Shown here: piece by piece, positions 7,351-18,000 of the stretch
Numbering within the stretch: the stretch's first letter is position 1
Layout of the letters: each line of letters starts with the position of its first letter
Origin: Paenibacillus alba
GTDB lineage: Bacteria; Bacillota; Bacilli; Paenibacillales; NBRC-103111
Assembly: GCF_013204855.1 (NCBI RefSeq)
Contig: NZ_JABMKZ010000005.1
Location: 1-64,000, forward strand
DNA: 64,000 nucleotides
Reading direction: 5' to 3'
Notes under the pieces: model-generated
The model's database searches: none
What the model saw: only the letters and a program-made list of their open reading frames with translations
What the model was told of the DNA's origin: nothing
Made by a program: the position numbers and the translations under genes

Positions 7351-8199
7351 ATGAATGCCAAGGAACGACTTCAAGCCTTATCTGGGTTTCTGACAGCCCA
7401 TCGAGCAAGAATTCAGCCTAGTGAAGCGGGAATCCTGAGTGGAGGGCGCAGACGAACCCCTGGCTTGCGCCGGGAAGAAGTGGCCGCAATAGCAGGGGTC
7501 TCTACAACCTGGTATACCTGGTTGGAACAGGGCAGGGAAATTAAGATGTCTGTCCAAGTATTGGATAGCATTGCTCTGGCTTTGCAGTTGAATGAAGATG
7601 AGCGTCAGTATCTTTTCATGCTCGCTCTTGAGCAGCCGGCACCAACTACCTTTGAAGATAAAACCCCAACCATTAGCCCAGCACTCAGCAGGATTCTGAA
7701 CGAGCTGCATGATTGTCCCACGATTATTTCGGATCGCAGATGCAACATTGTCGGATGGAATCAAGCGGCAGCAGCGATATTCCTCGACTTTGCCCTTATT
7801 CCTCTCGAACAAAGGAATATGATCTGGCTGTTGTTCACAAGAAAAGAATTAAAGGCGTTGGCTGTGAACTGGAGTGATTTTGTTAAAGGTTTTCTTGCGA
7901 TGTTTCGCTCCTATTACGGACAATATGTGGCCGATAACTGGTACAGTGAGTTTATCGAGAAGATTAGTGAGCAGAACAAAGATTTTCGTACATTCTGGGA
8001 CCAAAGCGACGTTAGCTCGGCACCGGAGGTATTCATTGAATTCCGCCATGCGAAAGTAGGGAAAATGCTGTTCGATTTGACGACACTTCAAGTGCAGGGG
8101 AGAACAGATTTAAGATGCAGTGTGTACACGCCGGCTCAGGATTCGGATACAGATTCCAAGGTTAGGCTTCTGCTGAGCAAGTTAAATGATTTGGATTAG
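7351..8199 (+). CDS. MmyB-like XRE-family regulator
   Basis: About 282 residues. Residues 1-75 form an HTH_31-type DNA-binding domain with the hallmark RRTPGLRREEVAAIAGVS, then TWYTWLEQGR. The remainder is the MmyB-type PAS-like ligand domain, with DCPTIISDRRCNIVGWNQAA, NMIWLLF and the late FRHAKVGKMLFDLTTLQV-type strand. I chose the ATG at 7351 (CCAAGGAGGGG 5 bases upstream). It is divergent from the FabF-like gene by about 115 bases. Fatty-acid-like ligands have been reported for some relatives, so control of the synthase is a reasonable but untested inference. Confidence 0.87.
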   Translation: MNAKERLQALSGFLTAHRARIQPSEAGILSGGRRRTPGLRREEVAAIAGVSTTWYTWLEQGREIKMSVQVLDSIALALQLNEDERQYLFMLALEQPAPTTFEDKTPTISPALSRILNELHDCPTIISDRRCNIVGWNQAAAAIFLDFALIPLEQRNMIWLLFTRKELKALAVNWSDFVKGFLAMFRSYYGQYVADNWYSEFIEKISEQNKDFRTFWDQSDVSSAPEVFIEFRHAKVGKMLFDLTTLQVQGRTDLRCSVYTPAQDSDTDSKVRLLLSKLNDLD

Positions 8200-8238
8200 G
8201 GATGTTCAAGGCTCCCTTGATTGCAGACTTGAACGAAC

Positions 8239-8274
8239 AAAAGCCGGTTTCCCAGGATGGAAACCGGCTTTTCA
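8239..8274. terminator. bidirectional terminator
   Basis: AAAGCCGGTTTCC and GGAAACCGGCTTTT form a perfect 13-bp stem around a 6-base loop, flanked by A and T runs, between the convergent regulator and collagen-like genes. Confidence 0.85.
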
Positions 8275-8351
8275 TGATGTCATGCCCAAGTGCTTATTCG
8301 CTCATAAGTCAGCCCTGTCGTTTGAATGACTTGACGTAGTAGTAGTAGTCA

Positions 8352-9839
<1,488 letters not shown>

Positions 9840-9956
9840 GACACATTAACCTCCTTTGTATTTAATTATTGTTATAATATATTCTTTTAATCTTTTTCGG
9901 TGAGTTCATTTATAACCAACTGTAGAATTTCATCTGTTTACATTGTTTTTAAACTA

Positions 9957-10175
9957 TTATTGGTGTCCGACTATCTTTCTGCCTTCGGCCATATCAGGAA
10001 TTGCCGTCACGTTTTGGGATACTATCGGCTCGGTTTTGGAATCCGGTGCGCGGGAGTGCTGGCCTTGCTCATCTGGATCTTGGCTGTGCTGTGAATTATT
10101 TTTGATTAGCTGCGCGATTAATGCCTCTTATATTTTATTAGTCGTATTTATTTTTCAAATAGGCATCAAGATCAT
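9957..10175 (-). pseudogene. possible remnant of a small gene
   Basis: On the minus strand a frame with no start codon, bounded by TAA at 10128-10130 and 9957-9959, reads EALIAQLIKNNSQHS and ends VTAIPDMAEGRKIVGHQ. A second short piece, DDLDAYLKNKYD, precedes it in another register at about 10139-10175. Together they look coding-like but broken by a shift and stops. I do not recognise the family, and the rest of 9840-10270 holds nothing convincing. Confidence 0.25.
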
Positions 10176-10271
10176 CTATTCAGCAATGATGGGCGTATAG
10201 TCCTTGCTGTCCAGAAGTAGTCTGGAAATATTAAAACTCTTATTAATGATTACTAAGGTAAACAAATATGG

Positions 10272-10299
10272 TTGCATTAGTAAAAAATAATGGTATAAT
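10272..10299 (+). promoter_or_regulatory. promoter of the small XRE gene
   Basis: TTGCAT (10272-10277), a 16-bp spacer and TATAAT (10294-10299). The string ATGGTTGCA occurs at 10269-10277 and again at 10298-10306, so the promoter is bracketed by a direct repeat that could bind the regulator itself. Confidence 0.6.
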
Positions 10300-10396
10300 G
10301 GTTGCAAGGGGAACAGAATGAGAACGTGAGAGTGATGACACCATCACACCACAATGAATTTGCTGTTTTACACATGAAGGAAAAGGGAGTAGGGGT

Positions 10397-10609
10397 ATGA
10401 AAATAATGGCCAAAACCGATGAATTCGTTAAAGCACGAGTTATAAAGGGATATTCCCAAAGAGAGCTGGCGAAGCATTCGGGATTAAGCCATGCTTATGT
10501 CAGCTTACTTGAAAGATCAATTAAATCTGTAGGGCCGGCAACTGCAAAAAAACTGAGTGACCTTCTAGGCAAAGATTTGGAGGACTTGTTTAAAATTGAG
10601 TTATTGTAA
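10397..10609 (+). CDS. small XRE-family HTH protein
   Basis: 70 residues made up almost entirely of one Cro/cI-type helix-turn-helix: KARVIKGYSQRELAKHSGLS, then HAYVSLLERSIKSVGPATAKKL and a closing LLGKDLEDLF. It has no sensor domain. The start at 10397 has GGGAG about 9 bases upstream; a second ATG four codons on is possible. Small regulators like this occur in phage, integrative elements and stand-alone loci, and nothing else mobile is recognisable beside it. It has its own promoter and terminator. Confidence 0.8.
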   Translation: MKIMAKTDEFVKARVIKGYSQRELAKHSGLSHAYVSLLERSIKSVGPATAKKLSDLLGKDLEDLFKIELL

Positions 10610-10624
10610 ATTCATTCAACCATT

Positions 10625-10667
10625 AAAAGAGGTCTCCTATTCAATAAGTAGGGGACCTCTTTTTTGC
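10625..10667 (+). terminator. rho-independent terminator after small XRE gene
   Basis: AAAAGAGGTCTCCTA and TAGGGGACCTCTT form a stem around a 9-base loop, followed by TTTTTT. Confidence 0.8.
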
Positions 10668-10785
10668 CATATAACCTGCCTCAAAACGTGGTCGCTACTC
10701 TTTTGAAAAGTTTCGAGAGGTGTCTCCCTTTGCGGTTAAATGATCAAGGGAAATAAAGATCGTTAGTGAAAGATAAATTCCGTTA

Positions 10786-10820
10786 GTGATAGTTTACTTT
10801 TGTAAACTATCACTTTTTTT
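10786..10820. terminator. perfect 12-bp hairpin plus T-run
   Basis: GTGATAGTTTAC and GTAAACTATCAC pair perfectly around TTTT and are followed by seven Ts. No gene ends just before it. The arms also contain the AGTTTAC/GTAAACT heptamer seen upstream of the XRE gene at 5.9 kb, so it could instead be a regulator site. Nothing else is visible in 10668-10941. Confidence 0.55.
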
Positions 10821-10941
10821 GCTTTTAGGGGTTGTTAGTTACATGCAAGGCCATTCATCATTAGCTAATTCAAGCCTTCTCAACTAAACAGGCAGGATTG
10901 ATAATGCAGCAATTATTGTGATATGTTGAATTAAATTTAGT

Positions 10942-11175
10942 ATGTCTGACGAATACGTGCTTAATATTGCAAACAAGTATTATATTCAATCTGGAATTGA
11001 TGCTTCGACCCATAAGAATGTGATCAATCGGTTAAATTCTAGGGCTAAAGGTACCGCGATCAATTTGTCTGCAGACCTTGATTTGTTTATCTCGCTTCAA
11101 TCAACTACAGGTAGTACGCTCAAGGAAATATATGATTCGCTTTATATTTATTTTGACCGTATCCAGTTCAAATGA
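10942..11175 (+). CDS. hypothetical protein, doubtful
   Basis: An open frame of 77 codons starting MSDEYVLNIANKYYIQSG. It lacks a recognisable ribosome binding site and any motif I know. It ends in an aromatic stretch (DSLYIYFDRIQF). It lies in a stretch full of gene fragments, so it may itself be a remnant. Confidence 0.25.
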   Translation: MSDEYVLNIANKYYIQSGIDASTHKNVINRLNSRAKGTAINLSADLDLFISLQSTTGSTLKEIYDSLYIYFDRIQFK

Positions 11176-11338
11176 AGAGTCTTTGATTTTCTTTTTTAAT
11201 AAATTGTTTACTCAACTCCAAAACCTGGGGACCGTTCCTGCAATCGATATAAACTACAATTTGAAACTGCCGCCGCGAAAAAGAGTGGCAGCCTCATTAA
11301 GCTATCGGGAGGTTCGATGCCAAACTTGAAAAGAGGTT

Positions 11339-11749
11339 ATGAATGTGAACCGAAAAAAACGAGCTATTATTTTGTTAGTTTCAACATTTTCTTTGGTAAG
11401 TATAGGTTTTTTAGGCGTCAAATGGCTTCAGGACAACATTTTTTGCCAATTCCAAAGCTTTTCAGTCACAATAAATAATAAATCAGACTTCGATATTGTC
11501 TCGGTAGAGACAGGAATAATAAAAGACACTTCAAAAGATATTCGTACAACGAAAATAAAGAGCGGTGAAACCATGAAAATTAAGCCTGCACTGACCTTGA
11601 CTGGAGAAGGAGCTATATATATAAAATATATTGATTCAAGAGGAGATGCCAAAGAAAAAACGATTTGCGGATATACAGAATCACTGTTGGGAAATTCAAG
11701 GGTCACGATTAGTAATGATAAGGTGAGTGTTGAAGAAAGATGCACATAA
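11339..11749 (+). CDS. membrane-anchored hypothetical protein
   Basis: 136 residues: a basic N-terminus (NRKKR), one hydrophobic segment at about residues 8-28, then an extracellular beta-rich domain with SVTINNKSDFDI, KIKSGETMKIKP and GAIYIKYID and two cysteines. AAAGAGGT lies just before the ATG; the GTG two codons later (11345) has better spacing. I recognise no family. The composition suits a small exported single-domain protein. Its neighbours are gene fragments, so the local context gives no role. Confidence 0.6.
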   Translation: MNVNRKKRAIILLVSTFSLVSIGFLGVKWLQDNIFCQFQSFSVTINNKSDFDIVSVETGIIKDTSKDIRTTKIKSGETMKIKPALTLTGEGAIYIKYIDSRGDAKEKTICGYTESLLGNSRVTISNDKVSVEERCT

Positions 11750-11772
11750 ACCTAAATTGATTGTTGAGCTAA

Positions 11773-12003
11773 CTGGGAACGATAATTGAGAGCTTTGATT
11801 CGCGGCAGTCTTTCTTTTGGTCCCCGATCCCTGAAAGTAACATTCACGAGTTGAAACAATTATTTTTGAATATACCCGACATAAGAGACAGAGAAAAAGA
11901 ATTTGAACGAGGGCTTGAGATGTCAAAAGAACTCAAATCCTCAGTTATTGATGTCTCAACTTTTTCTTTTGGAATTTGGGTAACGGTATATGTCATTACA
12001 TAG
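11773..12003 (+). pseudogene. start-less gene fragment
   Basis: A frame of 76 codons runs from just after a TAA (11770-11772) to TAG at 12001-12003 without a usable start codon near its beginning. It reads QSFFWSPIPESNIHELKQL and ends FSFGIWVTVYVIT. The amino-acid use is natural, so this looks like the C-terminal part of a lost gene. The family is unrecognised. Confidence 0.4.
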
Positions 12004-12024
12004 TCAGTAGTTCAATAAAAAGAA

Positions 12025-12317
12025 GTGGCAAATAACTTGGAGAACAGACTAACTCCTAAGCAACAAAAACGACATCAAGAACGTGAAATTATTGACGAGT
12101 ATCACAAATTGGTAACTGAACAAGCCCTGGAACCTTTGTATCAATCTTTTTTGGAATGGAAATCGGGGACATTGCCTTATGTCGAACTACGTATACAAAT
12201 AATAAAGATATTCTTCTAGTTGCAAAAATGAAATTAGGCCGTTTATCCGAGGATGAGATTAAAGAAAATAAACGGCTTTTAGAGTTTTGGGGTTATGAGG
12301 AAAGTAACTATAGTTAA
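12025..12317 (+). pseudogene. small gene split by a frameshift
   Basis: The first frame (GTG 12025 to TAG 12217-12219) encodes LTPKQQKRHQERE and ends YVELRIQIIKIFF. A shifted frame overlaps its end and continues as DILLVAKMKLGRLSEDE, finishing LLEFWGYEESNYS at 12315-12317. Joined, they make a plausible small acidic/basic protein of about 95 residues, possibly with further loss at the junction. The family is not recognised. Confidence 0.45.
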
Positions 12318-12328
12318 ATATAATAAGC

Positions 12329-12433
12329 AATCCTGTATGGGACTGGCGGACGATTAAGAAATGCGGAACTTATTTACTAAGTTCAGATGATTCGGTAATC
12401 GGATACAACATCTTTGAAGAGTTGTATGCTTGA
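12329..12433 (+). pseudogene. short C-terminal gene fragment
   Basis: A 34-codon frame without a start reads NPVWDWRTIKKCGTYLLSS then SVIGYNIFEELYA and a stop. The composition is protein-like and the preceding frame is closed, so it is probably the tail of another decayed gene in this cluster. Confidence 0.35.
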
Positions 12434-12488
12434 ATATAGGGTTAACAACATTTGCAATTGAATTAATATTCCAAATGAGGTGAACTGG

Positions 12489-12545
12489 ATGTCATTCCCT
12501 ATCGTTCGGGTTGATATCCAAAATATTTACGCCAAGGGCACTTGA
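12489..12545 (+). other. 18-codon mini-ORF with good ribosome binding site
   Basis: ATG preceded by GAGGTGAACTGG begins MSFPIVRVDIQNIYAKGT and stops at once. It ends 9 bases before the DUF1349 frame. It could be a leader peptide or the first codons of a broken gene. Confidence 0.3.
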
Positions 12546-12554
12546 ACTACTTGA

Positions 12555-13238
12555 ATGACGGAACATATGAATACCCCTTTTATAATCACACTAGATATAT
12601 ACTATACGGATGGGCGGCGATGGTTAGATATGAGTCTTTTTAATAACTGCGTGGGGAAGAGTCTAAATACTTCTCTTAAATGGATGAATGAACCACATGA
12701 ATGGGAATTTTCTGAACAAAATTTACTTATGATTACCGCGCCACCTCGTGCAGACTTCTTCCATAACCCAACACAGGAAAGAAGAAAAAATTCTGCTCCA
12801 TTCCTATATACGACAACAAGTGCAAATTTTATTTTAACCACTCGGGTCAGCGTAGACATACGTGACCGGAATGACTCCGGATGCCTTATGGTAATGGCAG
12901 ACGAGAATAACTGGGCCAAGTTATGTTATGAGGATTTTAGAGGGCGACCTTCCATTATTAGTGTTGTAACAAAAGATATTTCAGATGATTGTATCGGCGA
13001 CTTTGTCGGGAATACAAATCCTTTCTTAAGAGTATCTCGATATGATAATTGTTTAGCTTTTCATTACTCTCTTGATGGTATTGAGTGGGCATTAGTGCGG
13101 TATTTTGGAATGAGTAATATCCATAGTTTAAAAGTCGGTGTAGTTGCCCAGAGTCCAGTTGGTGATGGATGTGTAGTGCGGTTCGATTACTTACACCTCC
13201 TTCCTAATACGAATATAGATGTAAGAAGTATAAAATAA
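12555..13238 (+). CDS. DUF1349 family protein (concanavalin-like fold)
   Basis: 227 residues. The body matches the DUF1349 beta-sandwich: LKWMNEPHEWEF, LMITAPPRADFFHNP, then GCLMVMADENNWAKLCYED, FLRVSRYDNCLAFHYS and the late GVVAQSPVGDGCVVRF. The family is related to concanavalin A-like lectin/glucanase folds and is probably carbohydrate-related; no catalytic role is established. There is no signal peptide. The start is uncertain: no clear Shine-Dalgarno precedes 12555, and family members begin near MSLFNNC (12630). It is the only intact-looking gene in the fragment cluster. Confidence 0.75.
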   Translation: MTEHMNTPFIITLDIYYTDGRRWLDMSLFNNCVGKSLNTSLKWMNEPHEWEFSEQNLLMITAPPRADFFHNPTQERRKNSAPFLYTTTSANFILTTRVSVDIRDRNDSGCLMVMADENNWAKLCYEDFRGRPSIISVVTKDISDDCIGDFVGNTNPFLRVSRYDNCLAFHYSLDGIEWALVRYFGMSNIHSLKVGVVAQSPVGDGCVVRFDYLHLLPNTNIDVRSIK

Positions 13239-13327
13239 TAAAATCTTTATTTTCCTCAAACCTAAGTTGCCTTTTCTGAACTAACGGGAGTTTTGTTGAA
13301 TAAGTTGTAATAAGTGAGGTGCAGTTT

Positions 13328-13426
13328 ATGAAACGAGGAAAAGCACTCTTTTTGAAGATAGCTGTTATTCGGGCTGACGTTAATTGTAATGGTGATGGTA
13401 TGCCGATCGATGAACTCTATAAATAG
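13328..13426 (+). pseudogene. truncated gene start, DUF2975-like leader
   Basis: With GAGGTG upstream, the frame begins MKRGKALFLKIAVI, which resembles the first residues of DUF2975 membrane proteins, then changes to a non-hydrophobic ADVNCNGDGMPIDELYK and stops after 32 residues. A deletion joining two unrelated pieces would explain it. Low confidence in the family. Confidence 0.3.
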
Positions 13427-13449
13427 GGTTTTATAAATTATAGAAGTTG

Positions 13450-13490
13450 AACAGGGAGTAGCTTGCCGGAGCAGCTCCCTGTTTATATTT
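13450..13490. terminator. hairpin, probable terminator
   Basis: AACAGGGAG and CTCCCTGTT form a 9-bp stem around a 16-base loop, followed by TATATTTG. Confidence 0.5.
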
Positions 13491-13613
13491 GTGGCGGGAG
13501 GGAACTCCTTGAACAAGTTTCGTTACAGTACATAGACAAAAACATTGAACCAATGCAAAAGGATATTTCAAAATAACATCGCGTTGCTTAGCAAGCACGT
13601 CATATTAGACAGT

Positions 13614-13626
13614 TGACAGTTTGTCA
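13614..13626. promoter_or_regulatory. inverted repeat TGACA-N3-TGTCA upstream of serine hydrolase
   Basis: A perfect short dyad that overlaps a TTGACA hexamer (13613-13618). No properly spaced -10 was found, so it is given only as a possible regulator site. The rest of 13491-13761 shows no gene. Confidence 0.3.
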
Positions 13627-13761
13627 TGCGGTATATGTGACAGTCCAAATACGATGTCATCAAAAGTTTAGCGGTTTTATCACTGTTCGATTTAACAATT
13701 TCGGGGGTAAGGTGAGGGGGTAAAGCAGCACAACATTTTTAAAAAATAGGAGCGATGCAAT

Positions 13762-14946
13762 ATGAAATCATTTACCATTCAAAAAGGAGTTGCACTTACT
13801 TTAACAGCTATATTGGCGGGTACACTGGCTTTCCCTGCTTATGGAACTGTCCACGCAGAGGGTCAGACGGCAACCTATCAAGCTATCGATAAAACTGGCA
13901 ATAACGAGAACGAAAAGAAAAGAAAGCATCGGGAAGAAGTCAAACGCGTCATGGATCAAGTAGTTACCAACAAAAGAGTCCCAAGTGTCATAGCTGGCGG
14001 GCTACAGGACGGGGAACGCTGGTCTTACGCTACAGGTACGGCAAGTTTCGAAGTACCACGCCCGGTGGAGCCGGGTTTTTCATTCCGTATTGGAAGCATC
14101 ACGAAGACATTCACTGCTACCGTTGTATTGCAGTTGGCTGAGGAGAAACAATTGAACCTGGATGATTCGGTCGAAAAATGGCTGCCGGGGGTCATAAAGG
14201 GTAATGGGTATGACGGCAACAAAATCACGATTCGTCAGTTATTGAACCATACAAGCGGGCTTGCGAGCTATACTGATCTTGATTTTCGAGATATTACCTT
14301 GCCTCAAAATCCATTCCGTTACTATTCGTCCGATGAGCTTATCGGCATGGGACTCGCAAAGCCGCCTGTATATGCGCCAGGGCAGGGCTGGAACTATTCG
14401 AACATGAATACTATACTAGCCGGTCAAATTATTCAGAAGATAACAGGAGATACATATGCGGAGCAGATCAGGAAACGGTTGATCGAACCGCTCGGGATGA
14501 CAGAGACATTTGTAATGGAAAATAGTCACGATATTCCGGGTAAGCACGCCACAGGATATAATATGGACAGATCGGGTCATTTGTATGATTTAACCGAAAT
14601 GAGTCAATCATGGGCAAATGCAGCCGGAGATATCGTCTCAACAGCCAAAGATTTGACCACTTTCTTCAGTTCGCTGTTGGGTGGAAAGCTTTTGAATCAA
14701 GAGATAATGGACCAGATGCTGACGACAGTAGATTCACCTATAGGTAAAGTCGGACTAGGGATTTATGAAATAAAAACTGCGGACGGGCAATCATACTGGG
14801 GGCATGCCGGGGGGACTTTCGGATTTGAATCGAGAGCCGTCGGATCACTAGGCGGGCAGCATATTTTGGTAACGTGCATCAACTCGGTAGCCCAGGAAGT
14901 GGTACCGGCTCACAATAAGATAATCGATAAGGAGTTTGGCCGTTAA
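13762..14946 (+). CDS. secreted serine hydrolase of the beta-lactamase/DD-carboxypeptidase fold
   Basis: 394 residues with a Sec signal peptide (basic start, hydrophobic core ALTLTAILAGTLAF, cleavage near VHAEG). The class C-like catalytic motifs are present: Ser112-x-x-Lys115 in GSITKTF, Tyr212-Ser-Asn214 in WNYSNMN, and HAG in WGHAGGTFG. Such enzymes act outside the membrane on D-Ala peptides, esters or small amides; the substrate cannot be chosen here. The Shine-Dalgarno AGGAGCG lies about 8 bases upstream of the ATG. It is a single gene followed by a strong terminator. Confidence 0.87.
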   Translation: MKSFTIQKGVALTLTAILAGTLAFPAYGTVHAEGQTATYQAIDKTGNNENEKKRKHREEVKRVMDQVVTNKRVPSVIAGGLQDGERWSYATGTASFEVPRPVEPGFSFRIGSITKTFTATVVLQLAEEKQLNLDDSVEKWLPGVIKGNGYDGNKITIRQLLNHTSGLASYTDLDFRDITLPQNPFRYYSSDELIGMGLAKPPVYAPGQGWNYSNMNTILAGQIIQKITGDTYAEQIRKRLIEPLGMTETFVMENSHDIPGKHATGYNMDRSGHLYDLTEMSQSWANAAGDIVSTAKDLTTFFSSLLGGKLLNQEIMDQMLTTVDSPIGKVGLGIYEIKTADGQSYWGHAGGTFGFESRAVGSLGGQHILVTCINSVAQEVVPAHNKIIDKEFGR

Positions 14947-15014
14947 GCTTATCTGTAACCTCTGGCATGGGAAGAAGATTTCGCCGTCGCTTTGCTATTA
15001 GAAGAAGAATAAAC

Positions 15015-15048
15015 GAAGAAACTATCCAGCTCCTGGATAGTTTTTTCG
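15015..15048 (+). terminator. rho-independent terminator after serine hydrolase
   Basis: AACTATCCAG and CTGGATAGTT pair around a 3-base loop and are followed by TTTT. It may serve the convergent lyase gene as well. Confidence 0.85.
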
Positions 15049-15074
15049 TTTGTGCGCTCAGCAGACCCTTTTCA

Positions 15075-18000
15075 TTATTTTACAAGTGTGATGTCAATTG
15101 ACTTACCGTGTACGGTGTCAAATTCTACGGTTGTTGTCGTCTCGGTTGTGCTGATCACACGCGCTTCGGTGCTGGCGGTTTTCAAACGCCATTTGCCGTT
15201 TAAGAGGAGCGTGTCCTTCTTCATAGCGCTCGGACTCAGCTCTGTGGTAATCCGCAGATCGGGATCGGCCACGCTCAGCACGGCTTCGCTTGCGCTAATG
15301 GACTGAACCATCGCCATGATTGGATCGCTGCTGCTTCGAATCATACCTTGGTTAATCGGCACACTGCTGTTAAATATGGCGTAACCGGTTATGTCCTTGC
15401 CCGGCTCCGTGTTATTAACAATATGGGCATTGCTGTTTTTTTGCAGAACGGTGTATTGCGTGTTATTCGCGAAATTGGCCGTCCCCTGTGGGCCTGCCCC
15501 TATTTTGATGGCATACTCGTAGCCGGCCGATGCCGGTGCAGAACCGTGATTGATATAGGCCGTGGTGTAATTGCCGGTCGTATTTTTTGTGCTTGTGTTG
15601 TTTTTGGAATTTTGCACGCCGCGAGCAATCATAGTGCCAACCGCATTGGGCAGCACATATCCGTTGCCGTAAGGATCGACGATCCAGGCCGAGGTTGGAC
15701 TCGTGATCGTACTCGAATACGTCGCGCTGACGACGGGAGTTGTAGAATTAAACCAAAATGGCATCGTATTGCTGGACATATACGATTGGAACAAGGTAGT
15801 TTCCGTGTTGTGCGTAGAATCCGTGTTTTGAATGTCCGAGCCTAAGCTGACAATTTTATCGCCAAAAAAGAAGACCGACTTGTTCGCGCGGAAGCTTGGA
15901 TCATATACGGTATCGTGCAGTTTCATGGCGAAAACGCCGTATTTATTTTGAGACGACACGCCTCCTACGAATGTGCTGTCCGAGTAAGACCTCGCAAAAC
16001 CGTCATTCAGCGCAAGCTCATCCAGTGACAGGCGCTTCGCCGTCGTACCCGGCCAGCGGCTCCAATCCCAACCTTTTTCTACGTTGATCCCGCTTTCGAC
16101 AATTCCCGAGGTTAATCCGGTTTGCAGGATTTGCATATTGCCGTAACTTTGATACCGGCCGTATACATTCTGTTTGTCACCGGCTTCGAAGTCCCATACA
16201 TATCGGCTCCAACCTTTAATGCCGATCAGCCTGTCGTTGATTCTGTTCACGGCCATTGCGCCGTATGGCATAACCCAGTATCCTTGCGGATTCGCCTTCG
16301 GCGCGATTCCCTTCTTCGCCAGATTGTCTGCCAACTGCAGACCGCCGAGCGTATCCAGGTATTCAACGCCGTACGAGTCGGATTGTTTGAAAAGGTCTTG
16401 CAGCACTTTGGATTGAGGGTCCCACAATCTCATGAAGGTGGAGGCGAGTTCCGTGTCTACTGGAGTTTTCGCCATAGCCAGATAGGCGTATCCCTGCAAG
16501 CTCGTCAGCGGGCTGGTTGATGCCGGGAAACGTCCGGTCGCGCCAACGGGCATGACGTATTTATTGGACGCCAGCTCCAGTGTAAGCAGTGCTTTTTTGA
16601 TATTGTTGAATGCGCCGTCGGACAGGGCATAAGGTGTTCCGCTCAGGAAGTAGGCGATCAGGGCTGTCGTGTGTATCGCATGATCACCGTATGCGTTCAA
16701 GTACACTCCTTGATGATGGAAAAGTGTACCGTCAGGTTTGAGCGTATCGGCAAGTCCAGGCGCGATTTGTAGTGCTTGTTCATACAAGCCGACAAGGCCC
16801 TCCATGTACTGAACTTTCTTCGGCGTATTATCCATGCCCAGAACGTAAAGCAGATTGTACATGAATTTTGTCCGCATTTCGTCCGCCGTCGTCTCCACAT
16901 AGACGGAGTTGTCGAACGTTTTGCCGAAATTGGCGTACCAGAAGATCGTGTTCAGCTCCCGATCGAAGATCCCTGCGGTCTTCAGCTCATTGCGCATGAG
17001 ATAAATGGCATGGAAATACCCGCTGTTCTTGTTCGCTTCATGATCCTGCGTGCCGATCGCGCTGCCTTCGGCCCACCCTTGGTCGTTCATATAATCGAGC
17101 ACATCGAGCACTTTTTGTTTGCTTGCCGCATTGCCGTTGATCTTGTAATCGAAGACGAGCGGCAGCAGCACGGTGTTGCTGACATTCTCGCCAAATTTGG
17201 GCAAATGCGGGTCTGCGTTGGCATACAGCGCCTCTCCGGTGATGGCGCCGCCTGGGTGTCTGACGATATGCAGCGCATTGTAAGCGGCAAGTCCCTTGCG
17301 AATGAAATTTTGGAGGCCGTCATAACGCATTTTCAGTGGCCCGCTCAAGTTCGCATACTGGAGCGCATCGCCGTAAACCCACTTCTCGTATTTGTTTGAG
17401 ATCGTATTGAACGCATCGATTTCCTGCTGCGTAATGGTCGATGGCAGCGGGATCGTCGGCTGCTGTTGGCTGTAGGCGTAGACATTGTCCCATGTACTGG
17501 CCCCAACGTTAATGCCGGGTTTAGGCATCTGATAATCAGCCGATCTTCTCTGAACCATAGAAGGTGAAAATTCTAGATTGTCGAAGTAAAGACTTCCCGA
17601 CGGCACCGAAGCGGGCGGAACGATCTGCATCGTCTCGAGCATTTCGTTCGGATTTTGCGTATAAGCCGGATTTCTGCCCTCTTCTCTGAACTTGACCCAG
17701 ACGGCCCGCCATCCTTTGAAATTCAGATTCACTTTGAAAGTGTAGTGAAAGATGCCGCTGTTAATTTCGGTGGTTTTGCCGAAGTTGAATGCCACTTGAT
17801 CTTGAACAGGATTCTCATTATAAATCCATAGCTTCATACCGCCGCTTTTGACGTTTGCTGCGGTCAGATTGGCAGGCTGCGTGGCGCGCAGTTTGGAGCC
17901 GTTCGACCATGTCCATTGCAGGGAGCGACTTCCATGTTTGTAATGTTTGCTTGACAGCACCGTAGTGCCGCCGTTCTCCACGCTCCAGGTGGAAGGAAGC

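Noticed and set aside
9900..10200. Plus-strand frames of 64 and 85 codons
   Set aside because: No ribosome binding site and odd composition; the minus strand looks more coding-like, though broken.
16776..17399. 207-codon frame opposite the polysaccharide lyase
   Set aside because: Antisense shadow of a clearly coding strand with complete domain motifs.
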